In this document: piece by piece, positions 22,886 to 31,084 of the stretch
Numbering within the stretch: position 1 is the first letter of the stretch
How the letters are laid out: every line of letters begins with the position of its first letter
NCBI GenBank assembly: GCA_964345475.1
Contig: CAYFQW010000006.1
Location: 12,285-76,284 of the forward strand
Length of the DNA: 64,000 nucleotides
Source of the DNA: WRIS01 sp964345475
GTDB taxonomy: Bacteria > Actinomycetota > Coriobacteriia > Coriobacteriales > Eggerthellaceae
Direction of reading: 5' to 3'
Program-made: the position numbers and the translations under genes
The notes under the pieces: model-generated
Database searches by the model: none
The model's input: only the letters and a program-made list of their open reading frames with translations
Told to the model about the DNA's origin: nothing

Positions 22886-24344
22886 CCGGTGGCTTGCTGG
22901 TGATGTCGTATGCCACTCGATTCACGCCATCCACCTCGGACACAATACGGCCCGATATCCTTGACAGAACCTCGTAGGGAAGTTTAGCCCAATCGGCGCT
23001 CATGGCATCTTCTGAATGCACGGCACGTAAAACAATCGGATGAGCATAGGTGCGCTCGCCGTCTTTTACACCAACGCTGCGTACATCGGGGAGAATGGCA
23101 AAATACTGCCATACGCTGCATTCAGAATTGCGCACGCCTGTTTTCTCAAACAGGTCTTGGTTGTACGCATCGAGCTCTTCGCGCACGATAGCGTCTGCAT
23201 CTTTCAGCACGTCCAATTTCTCTGAGGTAATATCGCCGATGACGCGAATCGCAAGACCGGGGCCAGGGAAGGGCTGGCGATACACGACCGAATCGGGCAG
23301 GCCAAGTGCCGTACCTAAAACACGCACCTCATCTTTGAAGAAATGATCCAAGGGCTCGATAAGGTCAAAGTGCACCCCTTCAGGGAAGGGTATTAAATTG
23401 TGATGGCTTTTAACAACGGACGCCTTGCCGTCGGTCTTGCGCGATCCACTCTCGATAATATCAGGATAAATAGTGCCTTGGGCAAGCCAACGAGCTCCGC
23501 CCACTTTTTCAGCTTCTTCGAAAAATACCTTCCAAAACTCGGTGCCGATTATCTTTCTTTTCTGCTCGGGGTCGGTTACTCCGCTTAGAAGCTTCAAGTA
23601 ACGCTCTTTCGCATTGACTACAATCAAGGGAATCCCGAACTCCTGAGCAAAAACCTGCTCGATATGTTCCGGCTCGTTTTTGCGCATACAGCCATGATTT
23701 ACGAATATGCAGGTGAGTTGTTTGCCGATTGCGCGATGAAGCAGAGCAGCCGTTACGGCAGAGTCGACACCGCCCGAAAGGGCTAGAATAACTCGATCAT
23801 TGCCAACCTTGTCGCGTATGGTCTCGATTTGATGTTCGATAATGCTTTCAGCGGTCCAGCTTGGCTCAAATGTCGCAATTTCAAACAAAAAGTTTGACAG
23901 GACCTCGATGCCGTCTTCCGTATGCACGAGCTTAGGGTGAAGCTGTGTGGCGAAGAGAGAGGGAGAATGCGCATTTTCAGCGGCTAGAGGATAGACCAAG
24001 CTTACTGCTTCTTCTTTGGCTACCTCGAACTGCTCGGTGCTTTCGTCGAAATTAGATGCCATAACTTGCTGGCCGTAGCCGATGCCCAGCGTGGGAATTC
24101 CAAGCTGCAGCACTTCGGGATCTAAGGGAGAGCTGCTCAGCTCGAAGGTATCTTCTGGCTCGCCCGCGAGTATCAAGGCGCTGGGACGCAAGGAAGATAG
24201 CTCCTCAACAGAGATATCGCAGGAAACTACCTCGGAGTATACATGGAGGTCACGAATCTTTCTCGCTATAAGCTGGCCGCAGTGGCCGTCAAAATCGAGG
24301 ACTATAAGCTTTTGACTTGGATGTTCTGCTTCCTTCATATACAT
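22866..24344 (-). CDS. guaA: GMP synthase with degenerate glutaminase domain
   Basis: The 492-residue enzyme should convert XMP to GMP in purine synthesis. The ATP-pyrophosphatase domain is intact (LALSGGVDSAVTAALLHRA) and the C-terminal dimer domain ends canonically in PPATIEWE. The N-terminal class I glutamine amidotransferase domain is not intact. The nucleophile motif normally GICYG reads LGIGYGQQ, with Gly89 in place of cysteine. The FHPE motif reads QLHPK, so the catalytic Glu is lost. The usual GGP loop reads AGEPED, and the segment between these motifs is some 35 residues shorter than usual. The protein therefore probably uses free ammonia, not glutamine. It is the border gene of the island, its 3' end facing the phage. 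A shorter start at the second Met (residue 3) is possible. Confidence 0.95.
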   Translation of the reverse strand: MYMKEAEHPSQKLIVLDFDGHCGQLIARKIRDLHVYSEVVSCDISVEELSSLRPSALILAGEPEDTFELSSSPLDPEVLQLGIPTLGIGYGQQVMASNFDESTEQFEVAKEEAVSLVYPLAAENAHSPSLFATQLHPKLVHTEDGIEVLSNFLFEIATFEPSWTAESIIEHQIETIRDKVGNDRVILALSGGVDSAVTAALLHRAIGKQLTCIFVNHGCMRKNEPEHIEQVFAQEFGIPLIVVNAKERYLKLLSGVTDPEQKRKIIGTEFWKVFFEEAEKVGGARWLAQGTIYPDIIESGSRKTDGKASVVKSHHNLIPFPEGVHFDLIEPLDHFFKDEVRVLGTALGLPDSVVYRQPFPGPGLAIRVIGDITSEKLDVLKDADAIVREELDAYNQDLFEKTGVRNSECSVWQYFAILPDVRSVGVKDGERTYAHPIVLRAVHSEDAMSADWAKLPYEVLSRISGRIVSEVDGVNRVAYDITSKPPATIEWE

Positions 24345-24625
24345 TCCTGCTCTCTCAAACTAATCAATATGTCTTAGCTCATATTTGTGGTAGCACATGC
24401 TTGCATTATAGAATAAAGCTCTTGTGCTCCCACACGATTCTCTAATCTCAAAAAAACATGCATTAATGCGCCTACATCCTCCCGAGTACACATTTCGCAG
24501 AAGCATGGACCGCAGGAATATGTCTTGCAAGAGTGTGTCTCACAAGATTGCCCCTTGTGAACGTCGTCTTTCGCGTCCTGGAGTTTTCCTGTATCGACTC
24601 CCTTTCGGTCCTTTCGAATCACGGC
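24345..24625. other. Intergenic region between Elp3-like gene and guaA
   Basis: These 281 bp separate two minus-strand genes. An open frame from GTG 24622 to 24374 would give an 82-residue cysteine-rich product (CETHSCKTYSCGPCFCEMC), starting 4 bp after the Elp3-like stop. It lacks a ribosome site and I do not call it. The part near 24345-24420 should hold the guaA promoter. Confidence 0.4.
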
Positions 24626-26476
24626 CTAAGGAAGAGCCCGCCTCTGATACAGATCGCCATCGACAAAACCAAGCCTACGGTAATATTTCCTTGTACCCAC
24701 GGAGCTTATGACGTTCATCGAGGTATAGCCTTGCTCGTATGCAATTTCGAAAGCCTTCTCAATAAGCTGCTTCCCCAAACCAGTGTGCTGAGCCTTCTTG
24801 GGCTCTAATCCTTCCGCCGACTCAGAGCCGTCAGCAGCCTTGTCATGCCTCAATCGCGCGACCTTCCCGTATACATGAACCTCCCGTATCATCGCCTCGC
24901 CAAGCGAGATAGGCAAATCGCGCGCATTCTCTCGTACAAAGTCCTGATGGGGAAGAGAAAGCCGTAAAAAACCTGCAATCCTGTTGTCGGCAGTAATCCA
25001 TTGGAGGAAGTACTCCTGGCTTACCGTCGTTTCATAGGGGAAGATATCCAGGTTTAATTCATCGAAGGTGACTTCTGCCGTTTTGATTTCACGGTAGCGT
25101 ATTTCAGGAATCTCTTCGCCCGACTTCTCGATAGCCTGCTCGACTAATTGCCTCAGGTTCGTCTTTTTATTTCCGACCATAATGTCATGGGCTGAAATGT
25201 CACGGATCATACGAGATATTCGCGTGTAGCGGGAAGTGGCTAAGATATCGGCAGCAAGCACATCTATCAGCTGTTCTTCGGTATAAGGCTGCCAGCTGCC
25301 ATCATGATAGTTCTCACAAAGACGAGAACCCTCCACAAGAGCACAGGGATATATCTTCACTTCGTCGGGAAGGTAGGCAGGATCGGTAACAAAGCGCAGG
25401 TAGTCCGCCTTGTCCCGTTCAGGGTCGGAGCCGTATAAGTTGATCATAAAGTGAGTATGCAGTTTAAACCCGAACAGACGGACGAGGGCAAAAGCGCGTT
25501 CGATAGTTGCAGGGTCAACGCGCCTTTCATTAGCTGCAAGCACTCCTTCATCGAGGCTTTGTACGCCCATCTGAATTTTTGTGCATCCGAGACGCCTGAT
25601 GAGATGCAGGCTTTTAGGGCTAATCGTATCGGGCCGGGTCTCTATAACAAGCCCTACCATACGTCGTTTTGCCGCCTCATTGCGCTTTTGCTGAAAAACC
25701 AAATCTTCAAAACTCGCTCTTTGGTGGCTGCTTACTTCGCTCCACGCTGCGTCTTGTTCATACAGTTCACCGATGGCTTGGTTGTAGCTAAGTCGCCTTT
25801 CATTGACTGCCTTTTGCTGAGTTGACACCCTCTCGACGAGCTCCTCCTTTGTCTCACGTAGACCGGCATCAAGACACATCTGGCGCCGTTTCTTAGCCTC
25901 TTCATTAATAGTGTCCGTGTCATTGAGTGCGCGAAAAAGTTCGTGTACAAACCAAATCTGGTACTCTTCGGGGTAGTCGCTCCAAGTTCCCCCCAAAATA
26001 ATAAGCTCAATCTTATCAACAGGATGCCCCATATAAACGAGCGTCTGCAGTCTTGCGGCGGCCTGGAGGTAGGGGTCGAAAAAGTTTCGTTCGGCCCTTT
26101 GACAGGCAGGCTCATCGGCAAGATAGCTTTTTGGCATACGCAAATCGTTAGGGCAATAGAGACAGTTGCTCGTGCATTTCCAAGGCTTGGTAATGACCGT
26201 TACAGTAGCAACTCCTGATGCGGTTCGCCTTGGCTTTATCTGAACGGTACGAACAAGTTGCGCTTCAAGCTCGGTATCGACGCCCCAGCTTTCCCAACGG
26301 CGGGGTTCTTGGTCCTTTACTTTAAGGTAGAAGGGGAGGATGCGTTTTTTTGAATGCTGTTTTTTCTGGGAACCGAGCAGCTTATTGTGTCGTTGGATAA
26401 TGTTAGTAAGAGCCTTCTCATCAAGAGGGCCCTCCTGTTTTATAGTAGTAAGTATGTCAAGAAGTAGTGCTTCCAT
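24626..26476 (-). CDS. Elp3-family tRNA uridine-34 modification enzyme (radical SAM + GNAT)
   Basis: The 616-residue protein carries a radical SAM core with CTSNCLYC (Cys101, Cys105, Cys108) binding an iron-sulfur cluster, then KIELIILGGTWSDYPEEYQ and GLVIETRPDTISPKSL, both typical of Elp3. The C-terminal 150 residues form a GNAT acetyltransferase domain (GLGKQLIEKAFEIAYEQGY, RKYYRRLGF). In eukaryotes and some bacteria and archaea Elp3 adds a carboxymethyl group to wobble uridine. I chose ATG 26476 (MEALLLDIL); an upstream in-frame start at 26524 overlaps the divergent gene. The neighbour on the other strand is a Trm9-like methyltransferase, which would act next in the same pathway. Confidence 0.9.
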   Translation of the reverse strand: MEALLLDILTTIKQEGPLDEKALTNIIQRHNKLLGSQKKQHSKKRILPFYLKVKDQEPRRWESWGVDTELEAQLVRTVQIKPRRTASGVATVTVITKPWKCTSNCLYCPNDLRMPKSYLADEPACQRAERNFFDPYLQAAARLQTLVYMGHPVDKIELIILGGTWSDYPEEYQIWFVHELFRALNDTDTINEEAKKRRQMCLDAGLRETKEELVERVSTQQKAVNERRLSYNQAIGELYEQDAAWSEVSSHQRASFEDLVFQQKRNEAAKRRMVGLVIETRPDTISPKSLHLIRRLGCTKIQMGVQSLDEGVLAANERRVDPATIERAFALVRLFGFKLHTHFMINLYGSDPERDKADYLRFVTDPAYLPDEVKIYPCALVEGSRLCENYHDGSWQPYTEEQLIDVLAADILATSRYTRISRMIRDISAHDIMVGNKKTNLRQLVEQAIEKSGEEIPEIRYREIKTAEVTFDELNLDIFPYETTVSQEYFLQWITADNRIAGFLRLSLPHQDFVRENARDLPISLGEAMIREVHVYGKVARLRHDKAADGSESAEGLEPKKAQHTGLGKQLIEKAFEIAYEQGYTSMNVISSVGTRKYYRRLGFVDGDLYQRRALP

Positions 26477-26501
26477 GCTATAAAAAATTCTATCGTATAG
26501 A

Positions 26502-27371
26502 ATGCTGAAAGTAGAGATGAACAAAGAGACTGCTGAAATACTCTGTAACTTGAACAGCGATTTTTATCGTTGTAACGCTGCATCCTTCGATCAAACGAGG
26601 CAGGCCCCCTGGCTCGGTTGGGAGAGGCTTGCCGAGTACCTTGGGCAAAAATCCCTTGCTGTCCCTGGGTCTGGCAGTCCCTCCTGTTTTTCTGTCCTCG
26701 ATGTAGCCTGCGGTAACTTACGTTTTGAGGATTTCCTCATAGACCGTTTTCCCCAAAGGGCATTCAGCTTCTATGCTCTTGATAGTTGCGATGAGCTCGT
26801 TGGCTCAAAGAAATATGAGTCTCCGCACAGGCTTCGATTCATGAATATGGATATTCCGATGCACTTGGCCCAAGAAGAAGAAATCACTTTTTTCGAGCAG
26901 TCAGACGAGTCCTCCACAGTTGCAAACCAACAGGGGACGGCTGGTTTCGACCTCTCTGTTTGCTTTGGGTTTTTCCATCACTTACCGCTGTTTGAGTGGA
27001 GGGAGAAGCTCTTGCGCGCTCTGCTTGAGCATACGCGGCCAGGAGGGCTTGTCGCAGTTTCGTTTTGGCAGTTCCTCAATAGCGAGAAAATGGCTGCGAA
27101 GGCTCGGGAGACCCATGCAGAAGCACTTGCATATCTCACCGCGCAGGATGCCGTCTTAGAGCCAGAGGAGTTTGAAGCAGGGGATTTCCTGCTTGGGTGG
27201 AAAAATATCCCAGGGCAATACCGCTACTGCCATAATTACTCCGACAAGGAGATAGAACATCTTTTAGAAACAGTTTCTGATGCGGCCAAAATATGCGCCC
27301 TCTACAAAGCGGACGGGCGGACGGGCAATCTCAATACCTATGCTTTACTGAAGGTAACAGAAGGCTCGTAA
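26502..27371 (+). CDS. Class I SAM methyltransferase, Trm9/ALKBH8-like
   Basis: The 289-residue protein opens with FYRCNAASFDQTRQAPWLGW, close to the N-terminal signature of Trm9-type tRNA methyltransferases. The SAM-binding motif I FSVLDVACGNLRFEDFL follows, then DLSVCFGFFHHLP and TRPGGLVAVSFW. Trm9 methylates the carboxymethyl group placed on wobble uridine by Elongator/Elp3. Divergence from the Elp3-like gene, with only 25 bp between the start codons, supports that role. Start could be ATG 26502 or ATG 26517. The specific substrate is inferred; the methyltransferase fold is firm. Confidence 0.82.
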   Translation: MLKVEMNKETAEILCNLNSDFYRCNAASFDQTRQAPWLGWERLAEYLGQKSLAVPGSGSPSCFSVLDVACGNLRFEDFLIDRFPQRAFSFYALDSCDELVGSKKYESPHRLRFMNMDIPMHLAQEEEITFFEQSDESSTVANQQGTAGFDLSVCFGFFHHLPLFEWREKLLRALLEHTRPGGLVAVSFWQFLNSEKMAAKARETHAEALAYLTAQDAVLEPEEFEAGDFLLGWKNIPGQYRYCHNYSDKEIEHLLETVSDAAKICALYKADGRTGNLNTYALLKVTEGS

Positions 27372-27382
27372 GCACGTTGCTA

Positions 27383-27417
27383 GCAAGCTACAGACCAACT
27401 GCTCGTCTGTAGCTTGC
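27383..27417. terminator. Bidirectional terminator between convergent genes
   Basis: GCAAGCTACAGAC pairs exactly with GTCTGTAGCTTGC (13 bp, 9-nt loop). It lies between the ends of the Trm9-like gene and the flavoprotein gene and can serve both. Confidence 0.75.
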
Positions 27418-27427
27418 CTCAGCCCAA

Positions 27428-29146
27428 TTACTTGCTTGCAGCAATTTTGCCGGCGCGTCGGCCGAAGGTGATGCTGCGGCCAGCGGCAGCTCCTGAAAGA
27501 AGGTTGACATAGCTTTGTCCAGCATAGCCACCCGAGCAGTCGCCTGCTGCGTACAGACCCTCGATAACCTCGCCAGCCTCATTGACTACCTGCATATCGG
27601 TGTTAATACGGACACCATCAAGCGTAGTAATGAAGTAGCCTCCACGTTGACGAATGCCGTAGAAAGGAGGAGTGTCAAGAGCCATAAGGCGATGGGCTTC
27701 TTTCCCAAAGTCTTCGTCTACACCCTTTTCGGCAAGCTCATTGTAACGTTCGACGGTTGCCGAGAAATTATCTGCAGGGATGTGCAGTTTCTCTGCCAGC
27801 TCTTCGATGGTGTCAGCCTCGACGATGTAACCATTTTCCTTCAGGTCATCATTGATGGCCATAACTACCGGGAAGTAAGGCATGACAGCCTGAGCACCAT
27901 TCTCAAAGGGGTAGGGGCGTGAACAGCCGTGCGTATCGTACGATGCCATATCCTCTTCAAAGTTTGCATCCCATACAGAGCAATAGGTCTGATCTGGAAT
28001 TCCGAAGGCTGTGTGAAGAATAAAATCGTACGGACCGCTCTCGTTGGTGAAGCGATTTCCCGTCAAATCAACTTTGAGGAAGGGCTGCGATCCCATCCAG
28101 AAAAGTGCACCTTCAGACTGGTCGGTCGAGTCAGGTTTGACTGCGCCTCGGTCGAAAAGCATTCCGGCATGGACGCGGTCGAAGTCGGCACCCGCCCACA
28201 GCATAGATTTGATTCCGCCACCATCACAGGTTGGGAACGCGTACGGTACGGTAATCATTTCGACCGTCTCGGGCTGCAAGGCCTCAAGCATATCCCTGTT
28301 GGAAGCATAGCCTCCAGTGCACATGATAACGCCCTTGCTTGCATTGTAGCGAACAAGACCGTCTGGGCCTGTTGCATACAGTCCTACCACCTTGCCGTCT
28401 TCTACGATGAGCTGTTCGAGAAGCGTGTTCATATGAACATCAAGGCCAAGGCCCTTACCGTAATCGAGCAAAAATCCACTTGTCATAGTGAAGCTTCCAA
28501 TGTTGGGATCTGTTGGATCTTCCCACTGAAGCGAGTGCCCTACATCAATTGCTGGAATCTTTAGTTCATGCGCATGGCTGTACTCAAATTTAATGTTATA
28601 GCCATGCTCGGCGCAGCGCTCGGTATACCAGTCAATAGCCTCACCTGAATTGTCGGCCCATACCTTATAGAGACGGACATCTCCATAGCCTAATGACTGA
28701 CGTGACATTTCGTTGATGGCATCGAACTTGTCAGGGTTGACGCCCTGCTCGATCTGCTGTGAGGAGCCAACGGCTGCCAAGGTGTCGCGGATACCATTTC
28801 CGATTTCTGCCTGGCGCTCGATGATGATCGTCTCGGCGCCTTCTTCTACTGCTGAGCAAGCTGCAAAACAGCCCGCGGTTCCAGCCCCTACAACCAATAC
28901 CTCGGTGTCGAACGTATCGACAACATCTGCTTCATTAATTTCCTGGGGTGCTCCAAGCCAGTCGGCACCTGCCGCAGGAGCCTCTGCCCCCGCATCGGGC
29001 GACGAGCCATTCTGCGAGGCTCCGCCAGATTGTTGTGGCGAAGAGCAACCTGCAAGGCTTGCACCTACACCGACAATTCCTGCACTGGCCGCTCCGACAA
29101 GAAAATCACGTCTGGTAAAACCACGCTTTTCTTCTCCTGCACTCAT
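27428..29146 (-). CDS. Tat-exported FAD-dependent fumarate-reductase-type lipoprotein
   Basis: The 572-residue protein starts with a twin-arginine signal (TRRDFLVGAAS, residues 11-21) that ends in a lipobox, SLAGC, with Cys34, so it should be exported folded and anchored outside the membrane. The FAD-binding motif VLVVGAGTAGCFAACSAVEEG is near residue 82 and the family C-terminal motif AGDCSGGYAGQSYVNLLSGA is near 535. This is the flavoprotein subunit family of fumarate, urocanate and related reductases. It lacks a fused heme or FMN-binding domain, so electrons must come from a partner. Such genes are abundant in Eggerthellaceae, usually beside a membrane LuxR regulator, as here. The physiological acceptor is unknown. 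Confidence 0.9.
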   Translation of the reverse strand: MSAGEEKRGFTRRDFLVGAASAGIVGVGASLAGCSSPQQSGGASQNGSSPDAGAEAPAAGADWLGAPQEINEADVVDTFDTEVLVVGAGTAGCFAACSAVEEGAETIIIERQAEIGNGIRDTLAAVGSSQQIEQGVNPDKFDAINEMSRQSLGYGDVRLYKVWADNSGEAIDWYTERCAEHGYNIKFEYSHAHELKIPAIDVGHSLQWEDPTDPNIGSFTMTSGFLLDYGKGLGLDVHMNTLLEQLIVEDGKVVGLYATGPDGLVRYNASKGVIMCTGGYASNRDMLEALQPETVEMITVPYAFPTCDGGGIKSMLWAGADFDRVHAGMLFDRGAVKPDSTDQSEGALFWMGSQPFLKVDLTGNRFTNESGPYDFILHTAFGIPDQTYCSVWDANFEEDMASYDTHGCSRPYPFENGAQAVMPYFPVVMAINDDLKENGYIVEADTIEELAEKLHIPADNFSATVERYNELAEKGVDEDFGKEAHRLMALDTPPFYGIRQRGGYFITTLDGVRINTDMQVVNEAGEVIEGLYAAGDCSGGYAGQSYVNLLSGAAAGRSITFGRRAGKIAASK

Positions 29147-29286
29147 GTTATTTCTCCATTCTCCTTGGTTTCAAGTAGCTTCTTTTCATAAGGTTAAACT
29201 GCTTGTATACTCATACTATTAAAAGCCTTTTTAGGCTCTAAAGCATCGCATACTATAGGGTATTAGTGTCTTAGCGCAGGTCAGCT

Positions 29287-30888
29287 ATGGTAAGATACCC
29301 TAAAGTGGGTGAGATATTAGGGACATGTGTATACAGGGATAAAAGCGAGGGGAATGTGAACAATTCTATAAAAAGGCTGCTTCCGCTCTATAAGCTGGGC
29401 TGGGCCTTTTTTCTTGCCTGGGTATTTTGCGTGTTTTATACGCAGGTGATGGAGGGTTATACGGGGGCAAAACTAATTTCCTCTCATTATGGCGGCCTCA
29501 GTATCCAAAGCTTCTTTTTGGGATCTCCAGTGTTTTTCTCTATCCTAGCCCTTAGTCTTATCATTGCCCTTGAAAAACGTTTTGGTTCACCCGTCCAAAA
29601 CAAAAACCTTCTCTTTTTTGCACCCTTGCTCACCTCTTTAGCAAGCCCGCTTTTGTTCATACAAATAGAAAGCCCTGTCGGTACCATACTCCTCTTTGGC
29701 CTAGGCGCTCTTTTCACGGGGATGGGAAGTGCTCTTATTTGGGTAATGTGGGGTGAATATTATGCAAAAATATCCCAAGAAGATGTGGAAATCCTCGCTC
29801 CTGCCTCTGCCGTTGTCGCATCAGTAATCCTCCTTTTTGTTTCTTCAATGAGTGGCTGGGTTGCCTTATTGCTCGTTAGCAGCTTGCCGTTTATTTCTGG
29901 AATGTGCCTTAAAATGTCTTTGCGTGACGGAGAAGAAAGCGATACGTTTCCTGAATTTTCTGGCACGGCAGAGAGAAAGATTTTTGAAACCAGGAGAAGT
30001 ACAGCACTCCAGAATCCTCTTGCCGCCTTCAAGGCTTTGAGGCGAGCTGGTTTTGGAATCTTGCTCACCTTCTTCTTCGCATGCATCCTGGGTGCCTTCT
30101 GGTTTTCTGCTCATAATGAACCAGGGTATTTCCAGATCACCGTGGTGGTCAGCATTGTGTTTATGGGGCTTGTTTCTGTGTACTCCTCGCGCGAACCAGG
30201 AAGAATGTCGGTCGTCTCCTTCTTCAGGTGGATGTGCCCTCTGCTTATTCTCGGTTTTGTCGCCATAATACTATTTGATGGTGGCGAGGGTTTTTACCTT
30301 GCGTATGCCGTATCGCTTACTGCGCGATTTTCATTTTGCGTCATCACTCAAATATTCTTTGCGCACTATGCTGCATCAGGACGGACAACGGCTGTACAGG
30401 CCTATGGTTTCGGTTGGCTGTTTGTCCACATAGGAGACTTGCTCGGAATAGTATGTATGATCTTGCTTGAGCCTCTGTTTCTTGCAGGCGTGTTAGAGCC
30501 GTATCAAGTATCCGCCTTGTCTATAGCAGTTCTTGCCATAGCGACGATGGCCATCTTGAACCAGAAAGGGACATTCGTCATAAAAGATACGATAGAAGTA
30601 AGTGAGGGTGGGGGAGATAGCGCAAGCTCAGAAGAAAAATCTCCCGAGGCTTTTGTTGTCGATGAGCTTGAAGAAAACATTAACGCAATCGCTGAAAAGG
30701 CTCAATTGACACCTCGAGAAAAAGAAGTGTTTGATCTGCTTTCTCGGGGTCGTTCAGTACCTTTCATACGCGATGAGCTCATCATATCGCGCAATACGGT
30801 AGCTACTCACGTCAAGCATATATATGCAAAGCTCGAAGTCCACTCCCGTCAGGAGCTCATTGATTTAGTGCATGAATACCGATTGTGA
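29287..30888 (+). CDS. LuxR-family regulator with multi-TM sensor domain
   Basis: The 533-residue protein has about 12 hydrophobic segments across residues 25-430 and a LuxR-type DNA-binding domain in the last 65 residues (LTPREKEVFDLLSRGRSVPF, NTVATHVKHIYAKL). This plan is characteristic of Eggerthellaceae, where these regulators sit divergent from reductase genes. It is divergent from the Tat flavoprotein gene with 140 bp between, and it probably controls it in response to a membrane-sensed substrate. A GTG at 29356 with GAGGGG just upstream is an alternative start that would remove 23 polar residues. The link acidic segment (SEGGGDSASSEEKS) separates membrane and HTH parts. Confidence 0.88.
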   Translation: MVRYPKVGEILGTCVYRDKSEGNVNNSIKRLLPLYKLGWAFFLAWVFCVFYTQVMEGYTGAKLISSHYGGLSIQSFFLGSPVFFSILALSLIIALEKRFGSPVQNKNLLFFAPLLTSLASPLLFIQIESPVGTILLFGLGALFTGMGSALIWVMWGEYYAKISQEDVEILAPASAVVASVILLFVSSMSGWVALLLVSSLPFISGMCLKMSLRDGEESDTFPEFSGTAERKIFETRRSTALQNPLAAFKALRRAGFGILLTFFFACILGAFWFSAHNEPGYFQITVVVSIVFMGLVSVYSSREPGRMSVVSFFRWMCPLLILGFVAIILFDGGEGFYLAYAVSLTARFSFCVITQIFFAHYAASGRTTAVQAYGFGWLFVHIGDLLGIVCMILLEPLFLAGVLEPYQVSALSIAVLAIATMAILNQKGTFVIKDTIEVSEGGGDSASSEEKSPEAFVVDELEENINAIAEKAQLTPREKEVFDLLSRGRSVPFIRDELIISRNTVATHVKHIYAKLEVHSRQELIDLVHEYRL

Positions 30889-30936
30889 GGAGTGAAGAAG
30901 GCCTCATGACGGTTCCGGCACACAGCCTCAGGAAGG

Positions 30937-31020
30937 CTTGAGCAAAACAGAGCTGCTGTATTCAGGAAAGCTTGAGCAAAACAGAGCCGTTGCATTCAGA
31001 AAACTTGAGCAAAACAGAGC
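30937..31020 (+). repeat. Three tandem copies of a 33-34 bp repeat
   Basis: CTTGAGCAAAACAGAGC occurs at 30937-30953, 30971-30987 and 31004-31020. The gaps (for example TGCTGTATTCAGGAAAG) are also similar, so the true unit is about 34 bp. The array lies after the LuxR gene and before the end of nhaA. It is a minisatellite-like array, too few and too short-spaced for CRISPR. The next bases repeat GAGCACTCAGCC twice. The region has no gene. Confidence 0.75.
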
Positions 31021-31084
31021 ACTCAGCCCAGCCGAGCACTCAGCCTAGGAAGACTTCACCATGAGCACGGCGCTAATCCCTGCG

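Noticed and set aside
24374..24622. An 82-codon cysteine-rich frame after the Elp3-like gene
   Set aside because: GTG start without ribosome site, no family resemblance; Cys-rich shadows can arise by chance in this composition.
30937..31020. Three spaced repeats considered as a minimal CRISPR array
   Set aside because: Repeats are 17 bp with 16-17 bp gaps that are themselves similar to each other; no cas genes are nearby.
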